Below, in pieces: positions 25,467 through 35,808 of a stretch of 64,000 nucleotides of DNA (its first letter is position 1; each line of letters begins with the position of its first letter). The position numbers were made by a program, and so were the translations under genes. The notes beneath the pieces were generated by a model. It was not told the origin of the DNA. It was given only the letters and a program-made list of their open reading frames with translations, and made no database searches. This stretch comes from Gamsiella multidivaricata (Eukaryota; Mortierellomycota; Mortierellomycetes; Mortierellales; Mortierellaceae), in NCBI RefSeq assembly GCF_025024155.1, contig NW_026251722.1, forward strand, positions 248,001 through 312,000, written 5' to 3'.

Positions 25467-25525
25467 CCGTCCTGCTTATTTTCTTGGTCAGGTAAGAGCC
25501 ATCCTCAGTCATGTGAATAGTAAGG
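25445..25525. repeat. 81-bp tail block of the tRNA repeat, copy A
   Basis: It starts at TTGATACCCACCGAACAGG and ends at ATGTGAATAGTAAGG. It is matched at 30135-30215 with equal length and about six differences by eye. Copy 1 of the large repeat retains only the first ~30 bases (to 11122), so copy 1 looks truncated here. Confidence 0.8.
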
Positions 25526-25700
25526 GGAAGAATATAATCTCAACCCCGTGAGATTATCCCCCGTTTTGTCATCTCACAGGGGTGTAAGTGGGTTATTCTC
25601 ACACTCCGGTAAGAATAATTCGAGCTTTTTTTTTCCACGGGGAGGTGAGCGCCATATTCTCGCGGGGATAGTCTGTAGGGCCTCGTTTAAAAAAAAAAAA
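25526..25700. repeat. Palindrome-rich segment sharing ends with 29969-30134
   Basis: It begins GGAAGAATATAATCTCA, the reverse complement of the sequence that ends the segment at 30134. Inside are inverted motifs (CCCCGTGAGATTATCCCC, then CTCACAGGGGTGTAAG) and short A and T runs. This resembles a worn inverted-repeat transposable element end. No full element boundary could be set, and no reading frame is credible. The rest of the gap to 25894 shows nothing further. Confidence 0.4.
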
Positions 25701-25894
25701 AATCACTCGTTTATTGTTCAAGGTCTGTTTCAGCAGGATGGAATTCTTTGGATAGTCGCGACATCTCACTGCTGCTCTTGATACGTTTGGCTCCTGGACG
25801 CCCCTTCGGCTTCACCATAAGTGGGTCTTTAGTGACACCAAGACCTGCTTCGTTGTCAGACGCGTCCTGTAGCTCTATGAGTCCCGTCTCCGTT

Positions 25895-26653
25895 TCAGCG
25901 AGATTGAGAGGTTGTTGAGCGTTTGCATCGCATTGCTGGATCGGCTGTCCCCATGATGGCCAGCTCTCTCACGATCCCTGTAACATCTGCGTGCCGCTTT
26001 ATCCTCAGTCGCTCTTCCTTCCTTGGCTGTGGTGCCGAAGGTTCTGTAGAGAACAAGGTGTGCACAATCCTCGTACAAGCGCTGGCGGGGTGATCCTCGG
26101 TCCCGGTGGAGGCGATGTAATGCGGGTAGGCGACTAGAAGCTTTGAACCAATTTTCGTCTCGAAACCTTCGAGATCCCGCCACTGCTCCTTGAACCAGCG
26201 CTTGAGAACGAGGCTGATCAAATACTTGCACCTGCTGTCCCCTTGCATCACGCAAAAGAAGTGCCTGCACACAATCTCCGTGTTTTGCAGCAAGAAACAG
26301 GTGCAAAAATATGAATGGCCAACCATAACCACAACGAACTCCTGTTGACTGCGACGGATCTTGTTGTGGATGGAATAAACCGCAATGATTTCGGCTGGGT
26401 CCAGTCTTGAGAGTATGATGCCAGAGAAGACTCGCGGAGGGCTTTTCCAGTTCGGTTGACCTATGCAAATGGATTCTGTGGTGTAGTAAATGAGAATCAT
26501 TCGGTTAGCCTCGCAAAGTTGATATTGGATCACGGGAAAGAGCACCGCCCCAGAATAAAAGAATAAACGGTCTGGTTCCTGGACCAGAATCTTCTTTCCT
26601 AAAATCATTTGTATCACACGTTGCATTCGTCCAGATTGTCCGGATAACACCAC
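25895..26653 (-). mobile_element. Transposase fragment with SWIM zinc finger (MULE/FAR1-like)
   Basis: An open frame of 252 codons on the minus strand contains a SWIM-type finger, CTCFLLQNTEIVCRHFF, that is CXC-X10-CXH, followed by LISLVLKRWFKEQW, which resembles the segment after the finger in Mutator-like/FAR1-type transposases. The DDE catalytic domain that should precede it is not present in frame, and the frame opens with GTG rather than ATG (first ATG at 26626), so this is a C-terminal fragment, probably inactive. The tail is Arg-rich. It lies in the gene-poor block beside repeat copy 2. Assignment to a superfamily rests on the finger pattern only. Confidence 0.55.
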
Positions 26654-26723
26654 AGCAACGACAGGTACTGACTACCGCCGTCAGCAACCCACGCAAGGAG
26701 ATACAGTCAACAAGGAATACCAA

Positions 26724-28122
26724 TCCTGATCATTCGCCATCTTTGCACCATCAACCGCTCTTATTTAGACATTGTACTTGCCCTGCAGCGCTTCCTCAAT
26801 CACCGATCGTCTCATTGAGCATCCGTCATCGGCCCACCCTCGTCAAACGGCATTATAAAGGTACAGTCGAGGCCTGATCAGCGAATATTGGCATATAACG
26901 ACTCCAGAGGGGTGGACTTCATTGTCATGACTCCTCACCTCATCGGATATCACATATGCGAACTCCTTGCAATTACCCCAGTCATTCCCAAAGGATATAG
27001 TCCTAGCTCATACCATTTAGCTAAACAGATCCCATATTTATTTCCTTCCATTTTCGTTTACCTTTGTGTTCATACATTCCAATCTAAAGGAGGACCCTGC
27101 ACCGCGAACCAGTAAGTGACCGAAGCACGCCCTTGCCGAAGTTCTATTCGCGTGGTGTCTCCTATTGTAAATAGAACTAATGATAGAAGTTACAGAACTC
27201 GTTATTAGACCCCCTACGCCGCATTACCCCGTTGCCTCTTGCCATGGTAGGAAGTGATGCTGCTAGTCAATCAGAGGTATTATTCAGAAGCCGGTTGCTA
27301 CAAACGACCTTCCATGCAGCACCATACGCGTCGCTCTCGTCCTGTGCATCGAAAAATAATCCAACGGTTACAGCCCAATTGAGTGAATCTCCCTAGTTCC
27401 TAGTTTTGGAGCGTCAAATGTGTGAGTTAAGTCCAGATGCACTTCTCAGTTCATCATGGAAGAATGCTATAATGCGCAAGGTGAGCATCAAGAGTTTACT
27501 GAGTGCAATTGTTTATGAGTATCTAGTCTATGAGTAAGACGTATCTCAGGACATTCTCCGGATACCTAGTCTGGATAGACCATAGACTATAGCCTTGTAT
27601 AACAGACTCTGGTGAATATGTGGTGTTGCTGATGCTGCTGATACTTATGGCCATTGATTACCCATCGTGATTTAGCAATCTCTCTCTTCTTTTCTTTCTA
27701 CATCAGACAAACCCTAATCATCTTGACTTAAAGTCTAGCATTGCACATTTCGAAAAAGAAGTGAGGACGAGCTCCAAAAGGACGAGCTCCAGATAGGCGT
27801 GCAGGAGTGTGGCATAGGCATGAGAACGGGCAAAAGGACGAGCAAAAGGACGAGCTGCAGATGGGCGTAAAGCAATTGGACGAAGAGAGAGAATGACACA
27901 ACATGGCCATTGCTCGAGATTACCTGGTCATGGAGATATGGTCAAGAAGAGAACTTGTAGACTAGGAGGCGAGTTATATATTCTACGAAGGTGGAGGGCA
28001 TGGTGAAATACACTCTTTCTCGCAATTTTTTTCTCTGTGCACACCCTAACACTCTATAACCAACATCACTGTTGCAAATTACCTTCCTCGCCAGCGCTCC
28101 ACTACACGCTACGCTAACTACA
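26724..28122. other. Gene-free interval
   Basis: Only short frames without domain cues occur. 27750-27890 holds a run of near-repeats of AAAGGACGAGCT (for example 27777, 27834, 27845), an irregular minisatellite-like stretch. No RNA gene was recognised. Confidence 0.4.
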
Positions 28123-29036
28123 ATGATCAAGGCACAGAGAAACGAATGTACATTCTACAACTGCGTCCAGGGACTGCTGGACAGGAAAGCGGCGATCCAG
28201 CCACAGGAGCGTCGCATTGATCAGGGTCTCCCGGTCAGGGACGGGGACGGACCTGTGCCATTGACCAAGTCAGAAAAAAACCACTTGATTCGGTTGCACT
28301 CAACGGTGCCAGTTCAAGTGAAAAACGTCCTTTTAAATGTGTTCGTCCGATTTGAAAGGCGCGAGGATAGAAGCATGGATTTCATCTGCGTTTGCAGAAA
28401 GCCATTCCTGACAAGAGATAGCCTGAGCAAGCATTACAAGTGGGTCTGCGCCATTCCAACATCCCGATTAACGTTCCAGGGCTTCAACTTATTGATAGCG
28501 CTCAAGTTCTCCCTGATGATTTGAAGATCGTCAATGCCCCAGGTACATCTGGTGACGAGGTTGATGAGGAGAACGACAAAGGCGATGAGGCGTTTAGCGG
28601 CAGCAATGCACTCATATTCAACAATAACGTCATTTCGGCTACTTCAATGACATTTAATTCAGGAAGAGTGGTTGATGCAACTATCCGAGAGTTCATGCGG
28701 GGCTCGGACATTGCAAATACTCAACAGCAACATGCACAGCGCATGCAAATCATGGCGTTTTAAGAGGGACAGCGCACGCTAATCACAGCCATGGAGCAAC
28801 GGGTCCTGAGCTCTATTGCCCAGATTGCAGCAGGTCAAGGGCAGGGGCAAGCTATGCAAGCTGCTTCTGCTTCTGCTTCTGGCACCGGACCTTCCAGTCC
28901 GGTTTCTACAAGTAGAAAAAGAACGCGCTCTAAGGCCCCTCACTTTGGAACATTCAAATCCCTAGTCGTATGTCTCCAACTGAAAATAAGTAAAATAAAA
29001 ATGGCGGTTTGGTGGAGCGAGTGTAGAACGATATAA
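28123..29036 (+). pseudogene. Broken zinc-finger-like gene (frameshift plus stop)
   Basis: From ATG 28123 (MIKAQRNECTFYNC) the frame encodes ~105 residues ending in a finger-like segment with CVC, SKH and C (positions ~28386-28450). At about 28440 the coding quality switches to another frame (GLRHSNIPINVPGLQLIDSA), which ends at TAA 28761-28763 after QQQHAQRMQIMAF. The same frame then resumes without a break in style (QRTLITAMEQRVLSSIAQIA, ASASASGTGPSSPVSTSRKR). One shift and one nonsense change in an otherwise continuous protein argue for a pseudogene. The protein may come from a multicopy or transposon-associated family; I cannot name it. Confidence 0.5.
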
Positions 29037-29968
29037 AAATTGCGCAGATGTAGAGACGGGAAAGCGCATGGTCTTGCCTTGCTTATCATTTTCCACGGTA
29101 GTGAAAGCTAGGTAACTCCCTACGCGTCGGGATGCTTGCAAACGATTGGAGTATCTGAGGTGTCGAAGGATCTAGGGTGAAAAGGGTATTTTATTGGGCG
29201 AATGCTGCTATCTAGTTCTATGCGTAGATAGGGTTTATATACTAGTTGCATCGGTGTCAACAGTGCATTGAAATATTGTAGAAACTGGGCGAAGCACTAT
29301 CGACATCATAGCATACTAAATCTAGCATTAAACCTTTGCAAAGATCCACGATAGTGATTTTAAGTCGTAAAGTACTACTCCAATATGATCACAAACGACT
29401 GTCTGTTTTCTCTTTTCCATGGCACCTCGTCATTCAGCTTCGGAGTGAAATCTGGCTCAATCCCGCCTCATATTGGATTGGACATAGGGGTAGATTCTCC
29501 AGCGACAAGGAAACCGATATGTGAATCTACATGTAGACCTAGTATGACACCCCGTTATCACCGCACTACTGGTAAACAGCAATTTAGTGCGTCGCCCGAG
29601 TGTGCCAAGAGTGTAACACACCTGGTATCAGAGGACGGAGCTGAACTACAGCCTATATCAAGGAAGCGATGGCTAAAAAGATCCGGATCCTTAAATGAAT
29701 TGAGGTGATGGGACTAGATGTGTAATAGGAGCAAGAGCAATCTATTAACAATTATGTATTGGGTACGATGGCGCGTGGTCGGGGCAGAAGGAAAAAAGTT
29801 CGGGCTGGTATAGAGAGAGAGGTGTACAAAAGTGCGCACTGGTAGAGAGAGAGAGAGATGTACTGAAGTTTGCACTCTTGACACACCTGGGCGACGATAA
29901 CGGGGTATCAGGTGCTTAAGCACTTAGAAACCCAGGCATTGATCATAAAGCCTCTTTTATATGCTCGT
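29037..29968. other. Gene-free interval
   Basis: A 107-codon frame at 29385-29708 has no domain cue and overlaps other frames. 29795-29860 contains GAGAGAGAG microsatellite stretches (GGTATAGAGAGAGAGGTG, then GGTAGAGAGAGAGAGAG) in two similar ~35-bp units. Nothing else was seen. Confidence 0.4.
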
Positions 29969-30134
29969 GAGATTATCTTTGTTTCGCTGTAGAATAACAT
30001 GGTGTAAGATTAAAGCTCTTACGGGGGGTGTGAGAATAAAATTTCACTATGTGCTTTGGATAATCTCACGGGGGTGTAAGAATAAAATCTTACGGGGGGG
30101 GGGGGGGGGGGGGGGGGTGAGATTATATTCTTCC
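29969..30134. repeat. GTGAGATTAT/GGGTGTAAGAATAAA repeat segment with poly-G run
   Basis: The segment repeats related motifs: GTGAGATTATC at its start, GGTGTGAGAATAAAATTTCA, GATAATCTCACGGGGGTGTA and finally TGAGATTATATTCTTCC, the reverse complement of the start of 25526-25700. A run of 24 consecutive G occupies 30094-30117. This looks like the inner end of a decayed inverted-repeat element. Confidence 0.5.
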
Positions 30135-30215
30135 TTGATTCCCACCGAACAGGTTGTCGTCCTGCTTATTTTCTTGGTCAGGCAAGAGCCATCCTCAGTC
30201 ATGTGAATAGTAAGG
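30135..30215. repeat. 81-bp tail block of the tRNA repeat, copy B
   Basis: This block matches 25445-25525 over its full length with about six differences, but no tRNA or other part of the large repeat precedes it. On its left side it abuts the inverted-repeat segment, whereas copy A abuts the same kind of end on its right side. Confidence 0.8.
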
Positions 30216-30348
30216 ACGGTCGCGTCTTTCTCTTGGACTATTTCGTTTTTGCCAAATCAGCCATGGTCATACGTTGCAGACATGTATATGTATTTGAATG
30301 CCCTCTCCCCCAATCTTCCTACCGAGACCCCTATCTCACTTCCTCGTT

Positions 30349-31830
30349 TCAATAGGGCAGCGGCCCGGCTACGCAGTTCATGATCCACACCATGCTCCCC
30401 CAATACCCACAGATCATACCCACGGTCGCCTTGGCTATCCAATCCGACGTCCCATCCAGCAACACATATCCACTTAACAACGATCCATGAGCTGCACTCG
30501 CAATCGTCGCACTCGCGATTCCAATCACCCGGGCCCAAAACAGTGCCGTCAAGTTTTCGAGATCCTCATCCTCGCGGTCAAGCACGTACTCTGTCAGGAT
30601 CAGGACCCCCAGGAAGAGCATGATGAGTAAGAAGGTGAGTATGCCTTGGAAGGCCAAGTAGATGAGCCAGTGGAGACCTGCGAGGTTGTATCCGGGAGAA
30701 CGATCTTGAGAGCGCCGGAAGAACGGGTCGTCGCCGTCGTCGACATGTCCAGCAGTTGATGCGCCAGATATTCTTGATGTGCTGTTGTCATCAGGGAGAT
30801 GGAGTGGTGGTTCTGGAGACACGGTGACGGGAGCGTGGAAGCGGATGGCTGCGGCTGCATTTGTAGGTCCTGTTGACTTAGGGAAGTTTTGGGGCTCTGA
30901 TGGCACTGGTGTAAAAGACTGTAGCCCAATTGTGGGTGGATCTGTAGTCGGGATCGGCAGCGAGGCATGTGTATCGACAACCTGAATCTCGTCAGAGGAT
31001 ACTGCCACTGGCTGTTCAACAATGAAGAATAATTGCTGTTGCTTCTGGGAGGACACCATGTCACGCTCTTGCTGCTGTGGCTGTGGTTCTTCCCCGGTGC
31101 CTGAGGGTCTCAAGGTTACAGGGGTTGATGGGTTCAATAGGTGTGTTGGCACAAGTGTCTTGAAAAGCGGGCGATCCACTGGTTCTAGATCCTGCATTAG
31201 CGGTACACTATCTTCACCAATAGATTCCTGCTCCTGAATCCCCTGAACTTCCTGAACCGGTACATTGATCCAGTAGCCCGACAAGAACGACAATGGCCAT
31301 GGCTCTGTCTTCTGCAGCGTGTCCTTCGAACCCTCTGAAATCCCAAGAGGCATGGCCTGAGCAGTGCCAGAATCCTTATCTCTAGCTGTTACATCTGTAC
31401 TTCCTTGTCCAACGTCCGTTTGGATCACCACCGGTGCAACAGTAACCGGTTGGGACACCTGAAAGGGCTGAGCAGAAGAAGAGTCTGGTATTTGATGGTA
31501 CATGGTGTTATGTTCGTTCGCCAGTAAATGTACCATCATTAAATGTGTCGCTACCAAGAAGCAGAGGCCGGATCCTGCCAGCATAACATAAGTCCTGGCG
31601 CGTTGAACTGTCAATGATATGCATTCGAACCGCTCTAGATATCGATATGAGAAGCAGAGGAGGGGAAAGGATGTCAAAGGAGGAATAAAGGCGACGAGAA
31701 TGATGCCGATGGAGGGTATCGATACGAAGGGTGTTGATGAAGAGACGAGGACGGATGTGAGCGCGAAAGGGATATAGCCTAACGAGGCCACCGAGTGGAA
31801 CAGGGCGTGAAGAATCGGTCGACGCACCAT
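30349..31830 (-). CDS. Uncharacterised multipass membrane protein
   Basis: This is a single open frame of 493 codons from ATG 31830 (MVRRPILHALFHSVASLGY; context CCAATGG). In-frame ATG 31962 would add 44 residues. The N-terminal ~110 residues contain about four hydrophobic helices (for example IPFALTSVLVSSS, IIIL-rich ILVAFIPPLTSFPLLCFSY and YVMLAGSGLCFLVATHL). A ~250-residue hydrophilic, Pro/Ser/Gln-rich loop follows. The C-terminal third has further helices (LIYLAFQGILTFLLIMLFLG, VIGIASATIASAAHG, VGMICGYWGSMVWIMNC). No family was recognised. Length, codon usage and an uninterrupted frame argue that it is real. No intron is needed. Confidence 0.68.
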   Translation of the reverse strand: MVRRPILHALFHSVASLGYIPFALTSVLVSSSTPFVSIPSIGIILVAFIPPLTSFPLLCFSYRYLERFECISLTVQRARTYVMLAGSGLCFLVATHLMMVHLLANEHNTMYHQIPDSSSAQPFQVSQPVTVAPVVIQTDVGQGSTDVTARDKDSGTAQAMPLGISEGSKDTLQKTEPWPLSFLSGYWINVPVQEVQGIQEQESIGEDSVPLMQDLEPVDRPLFKTLVPTHLLNPSTPVTLRPSGTGEEPQPQQQERDMVSSQKQQQLFFIVEQPVAVSSDEIQVVDTHASLPIPTTDPPTIGLQSFTPVPSEPQNFPKSTGPTNAAAAIRFHAPVTVSPEPPLHLPDDNSTSRISGASTAGHVDDGDDPFFRRSQDRSPGYNLAGLHWLIYLAFQGILTFLLIMLFLGVLILTEYVLDREDEDLENLTALFWARVIGIASATIASAAHGSLLSGYVLLDGTSDWIAKATVGMICGYWGSMVWIMNCVAGPLPY

Positions 31831-32235
31831 TGGCGATGCGTTCAGGTCGCTTGCTTTCGTGGGGTTAAAGACAGCAATGGCAATAGATGGCGGACTAATA
31901 AAGTCGAACAAACGAAAACTGGAAAGGAAGAAAGAGATACTAGAAGGAAAGGTAAGATGCATGTATATCTCGCTCTTCTTCGTACTAACGAAAGACAGAG
32001 GTGAGAATGCAGATTCTATTCTCTCCGAGGCAAAGACACGGCCCAAGAGGACAAAATGGAATGCAAAAGGGAGAAGCGTCGTGTTTCATTCTGGTCTAAA
32101 ATGTCGAGCGCAGTGAGTGCTTCGCCATGTCCATACGCCGATATAGCAGGGATGGGTCCATTTTCACTCATTATCCTCATTGTCGCTATGTCTATCGGAT
32201 TCTTTTTTTTTTTTTTAATATCTTTTATTCTCTAT

Positions 32236-33675
32236 TCATCTTCTCAGACACCAAACGTGAACATCCAGATCGTGCAGCGTCTCTTCAGTTATAAACATCT
32301 TTCGCACCTCATCAAAAAAAACCTTTTCGCTATCTTTGGTCAGTGCCCTTCGCTTGTATCCGAGATAGATGGTTGTGTGTCCAGGAGTGCAGAGCTCATA
32401 AAGTGTTTCTAGCAGGGCCGCAAATGAAGTAGTCTCGTACACAACGTCCGACGCGATTACAATGTCGAACGGCCCAGTCCCCAAACGTTCCAATGGACGG
32501 GGTCCCCAGTACAGTGCTTTGGCGTTCACTTTGATCTTTGGTGATATTCTGTGCCGGTTTAAGGTTATATTATGCTTGATCAAGCCCAACGCGTGCTCAA
32601 GATCGGTCAGCGTGACGATCGTGGCGCGTGCCTTGGACGAAGCACGAGTGTGAATAGGCCTGGGCGATATCGATTGTGAAGCGCAGTTGACGAATGACGG
32701 TGAGGATGGTGATGAGGACGATGATGGTGATGATGAAGAGGAAGAGGAATACAAAAGCTGGTCGAGTTCATTTTGGGCCAAACCGGCGAGAAACACTCCA
32801 AGGAGGCCGGTACCGGCGCTTAAATCCAAGATCCGTTTGCCGGCAAACAGTGGAGAGCTTGAGTTGCGGATGCCCTCATTCACCATCCTTGAGAATATGT
32901 CCATCAAGACAAACGCCGAGTCCCAGACACGGCCTTGGGGGACATTGTTCCAAGTCTCTTTCAGCAACATGATCTGAGGACACTTGCCCTTGGTCCGTGG
33001 AATGTTGACAAGACGTAGAGCCTCTCGTTCGTCGCTGAAATTGAGTGAAGGCCGCGTAGTCAGAGAGACAGGGCCAAGTACGAGCGGTACGACTCCTTGC
33101 TCCGGTTCAGACCCAATGGTGATCCAAAATCTCTCTGGTGCGGTGGTTCCCTGCGTAGGCACGATGCGTATCTCTAGTCCTCCTCGACCGGATGGCCCAA
33201 TCCCTGGACCTTGGAGACCGTCCAGATCAAGCCAGTTGGTTGACTGCAGCGCGCGCTTCTCGAGGCGGAGACCTTGATTCATTGGACCCTGAGTCGAGAT
33301 ATGACCATCCTTTTCAAACAGCAGGCAGCAATCTAGAGCCAGCATGGTCTGGCCCTCTCCGAGACGGAAGGAACGACTTGGGTCTGCTTCGTACTGATAT
33401 CGTCCAAATTCGGTGACGAGTTCCAGGCTGACGCTAATCCACTTGCCAAGCTGGATACCGATGGGTATGGAGCACACCAAAACGAGTCTGTAGAGTGATT
33501 GGAAGTGGTTATCCATGGACGGTGAGGATGGCGGCGTTGAGGATGGGGTCAAAGAGGGCTCTGAGCAGCCATAGCAATCCTCGTCAGACAGAGGTAGGGA
33601 CGGCGTGCTGTAGTATGAGGGGATTAGCGAGGAGAGCTCGTGGCGGGACATGAATAGGTGTTGCTCAGCTATCAT
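32236..33675 (-). CDS. METTL21-type protein-lysine methyltransferase-like protein
   Basis: This is a single exon of 479 residues from ATG 33675 (MIAEQHLFMSRHEL); ATG 33651 is an alternative. The C-terminal half is a seven-beta-strand SAM-dependent methyltransferase of the Methyltransf_16 group: motif I ILDLSAGTGLLGVFLAG, post-I TLTDLEHALGLIKHNITLN, and DIVIASDVVYE with the (D/E)XX(Y/F)-like end typical of METTL21-type lysine methyltransferases, then LYELCTPGHTTIYLGYKRR. A WNNVPQGRVWDSAFVL segment precedes it. A ~25-residue Ser/Pro run interrupts the fold between motif I and post-I. The N-terminal ~230 residues are not recognised. The protein substrate cannot be inferred. AATAAA on the minus strand lies ~7 bp beyond the stop. 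Confidence 0.82.
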   Translation of the reverse strand: MIAEQHLFMSRHELSSLIPSYYSTPSLPLSDEDCYGCSEPSLTPSSTPPSSPSMDNHFQSLYRLVLVCSIPIGIQLGKWISVSLELVTEFGRYQYEADPSRSFRLGEGQTMLALDCCLLFEKDGHISTQGPMNQGLRLEKRALQSTNWLDLDGLQGPGIGPSGRGGLEIRIVPTQGTTAPERFWITIGSEPEQGVVPLVLGPVSLTTRPSLNFSDEREALRLVNIPRTKGKCPQIMLLKETWNNVPQGRVWDSAFVLMDIFSRMVNEGIRNSSSPLFAGKRILDLSAGTGLLGVFLAGLAQNELDQLLYSSSSSSSPSSSSSPSSPSFVNCASQSISPRPIHTRASSKARATIVTLTDLEHALGLIKHNITLNRHRISPKIKVNAKALYWGPRPLERLGTGPFDIVIASDVVYETTSFAALLETLYELCTPGHTTIYLGYKRRALTKDSEKVFFDEVRKMFITEETLHDLDVHVWCLRR

Positions 33676-34272
33676 TGGTGGGGTCCTGGGGCCTAGTGGC
33701 AGTGCAGGTTGGGTCTGTCGTAGTACGCGCCCACGATATAGTCGCGTGGAAGATGACAAGAAGAACAGGATATCGGAGGATTTTTTTCTCACTCTTCTTT
33801 TTTTCTTTCTCTTTCTCTTTTTCTTTTTCTTTGGCCCTATTTGATCAAAAAGCTGCTATGTGAAGGTGGTGTGGATGGTAGATGATTGAACTGTGTGTGT
33901 AGAAATGGATGAGGAGTTGAAACGAGCAGAGACGGATGGATAATGATGTTGATGGAGATGGCGGTGCAAAGGGATGTGTAGCTTGTCAACGGACACGATT
34001 GGAATGATGCGTGCAGCACGATCAGTGTAGGACATGGATTTGGTGTGGATGGTGTGGATGCATTTGGAAATGAGTGTGAGTGCGTGCGTTTATGGTGTGT
34101 GGTGCACGAAAGCAGCGAAAACCTCACTCTAACAAGCTCTCAAAGCTGGAGAACAGACGTATTCGCTACACCGCGTTATCCACACTACGCCTGCCCCTTG
34201 CAGATCGTCCCTTTTATTAATCACCACCGTCGCTGGTGACCCTGACAAAAAGGGAGCCGCACTCTATCTTTG
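33676..34272. other. Intergenic interval between two minus-strand genes
   Basis: 33781-33840 is a C/T-rich stretch on the plus strand, and 33850-34090 is rich in GTGTGGATGG-like short near-repeats. It must hold the promoter of the methyltransferase gene and the 3' end of the cysteine-rich membrane protein gene. No gene or RNA was recognised. Confidence 0.4.
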
Positions 34273-35808
34273 CTAGCAGTATGCTCCAGTTCCAGAGGCC
34301 CCGTATCCTGCCTGCGACTGGCCCATTTGCTGCTGGTGGGATTGCTGCTGCTGCTGCTGCTGGCCCAATTGCTCTGCTATTGTCTCCTCGATCTGAGCGA
34401 GTTCGTGCTGGTCTGGCTTAGACGATGTTTGCGTCTGCATCTGGCCGGGAGGCGCATCTTTTGAAAGAGGCGATCCTGGATACACAGGAGGCGGATTAGT
34501 AGGACTCAGAGGCTCTATTGGATAAATCCAGGACCAATGGTGAATAAACGCAAACGAACGATGATGAAATGATGGAGACAAGCCTGACAACTGCTCAATG
34601 CCTATCTCTTCTAACCTTGGCTTGGAGTTGCTTCTCGAGGATCCATGTTAATGACTTGACTGTTCGGGACATCGTCCTCGTCAGCTTCATAGCGAGCAGT
34701 GTTCAAGAGGCGTCTTTCTTTCACTAAAATTGTCCAACAAGAAAAGAACAAGAGTGTCAGTTGCTCCACGAACAAAAACTGGTGACATACTAATCGACAA
34801 AAGTAGAGCTGGGACCCACCTGCACGGTACATGGCAGCGAACATGAGTGCCGTGACCACAACGGCGACAACAAGTAGTGCAATAAACCACCCCTTGACAA
34901 TCCACAGATTCGGATCCAGACACCGGTTCTCCTTGCTCCAAAGATAATAATAGCCAAGTGCTACCACCAGGATCAAGATAAATGTTGTCACCTTCAGCGC
35001 CAAACTAAAGCGCTTTGAGGCCAGTACTGACGTTTTCGGTTTCCTGTTGCGCTTGATAATCGATGAGTCGAATGGAGTGGTCGCATCTAGCAAGGCTTGA
35101 TGTTGCTGCCGAAGGTCTTTTTTGATGAGGTCTAGCTGGACATATTTATAGTATAGCGGCATGGCAATACCGCCACCAATAATGACAAAGAGAACTCCTA
35201 TCAAGGCCCGGTGGGCATTCCCGCAGTTTGTGCCAAAGCGAATGTTCCTCGTTAACCACAGAGTGACTCCAAGCTATAGTATATTCAACCAGAAAGTGGA
35301 ATTCATAAGAAACAGTGGCCGACATCTAGTGGCATGTTTGAGAACGAAAGACGAGGTAAGGTCGGCATACTGCAGCAATAACAACGAGCACGAGGAGCCA
35401 AGGGAGAACCGTACGGAGAGATGGGCATGAAGAGCATTTGCCGTGGCGTGTGTACTTTGAATCCCCATCCCTATGCTCTTTGACGTTACGTCTCTCGTTC
35501 ACGTCGTTATAAAGAGCTGGCCCTGTTGGATAGAAAGTCGGGAGCATGGCCGTATTAACGGGTTGCGAGTCAATGACTGACGGCCCACTAGGCAGAGCTG
35601 CAGTATTGGAATGTACATCTGGGGCCGTTGCCAATGCTGGGGGAGTGGGATCACAGCAGCCAAGCGAGTCGCCGAGGAAGAGACAACATCCATCTCCGCA
35701 ACTGGAACATCCTTCACAGCAGGCGCCACATTCACCGCAGCCGTCAAAGATAAGGCAGCAGGCAGAGCAGTCGTCGTCGCCACTACAGGGTTCAATATGC
35801 CAGGACAT
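34273..35808 (-). CDS. Four-helix membrane protein with N-terminal cysteine cluster
   Basis: There are four exons in phase: 35371-35808, 34820-35273, 34616-34723 and 34273-34514, 413 residues, from ATG 35808. Residues ~8-52 contain 14 Cys in patterns such as CSACC, CGECGACC, CSSCGDGCC and LGCC. A second CSSC lies near residue 125. Four hydrophobic segments follow: LPWLLVLVVIAA (~130-152, completed across the splice), LIGVLFVIIGGGIAMPLYY (~163-185), FILILVVALGYYYLW (~230-250) and FIALLVVAVVVTALMFAAMY (~268-290). The tail is acidic, then Gln-rich and ends GYGASGTGAYC. I do not recognise the family. The cysteine cluster could bind metal or be palmitoylated; neither is shown. Confidence 0.72.
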
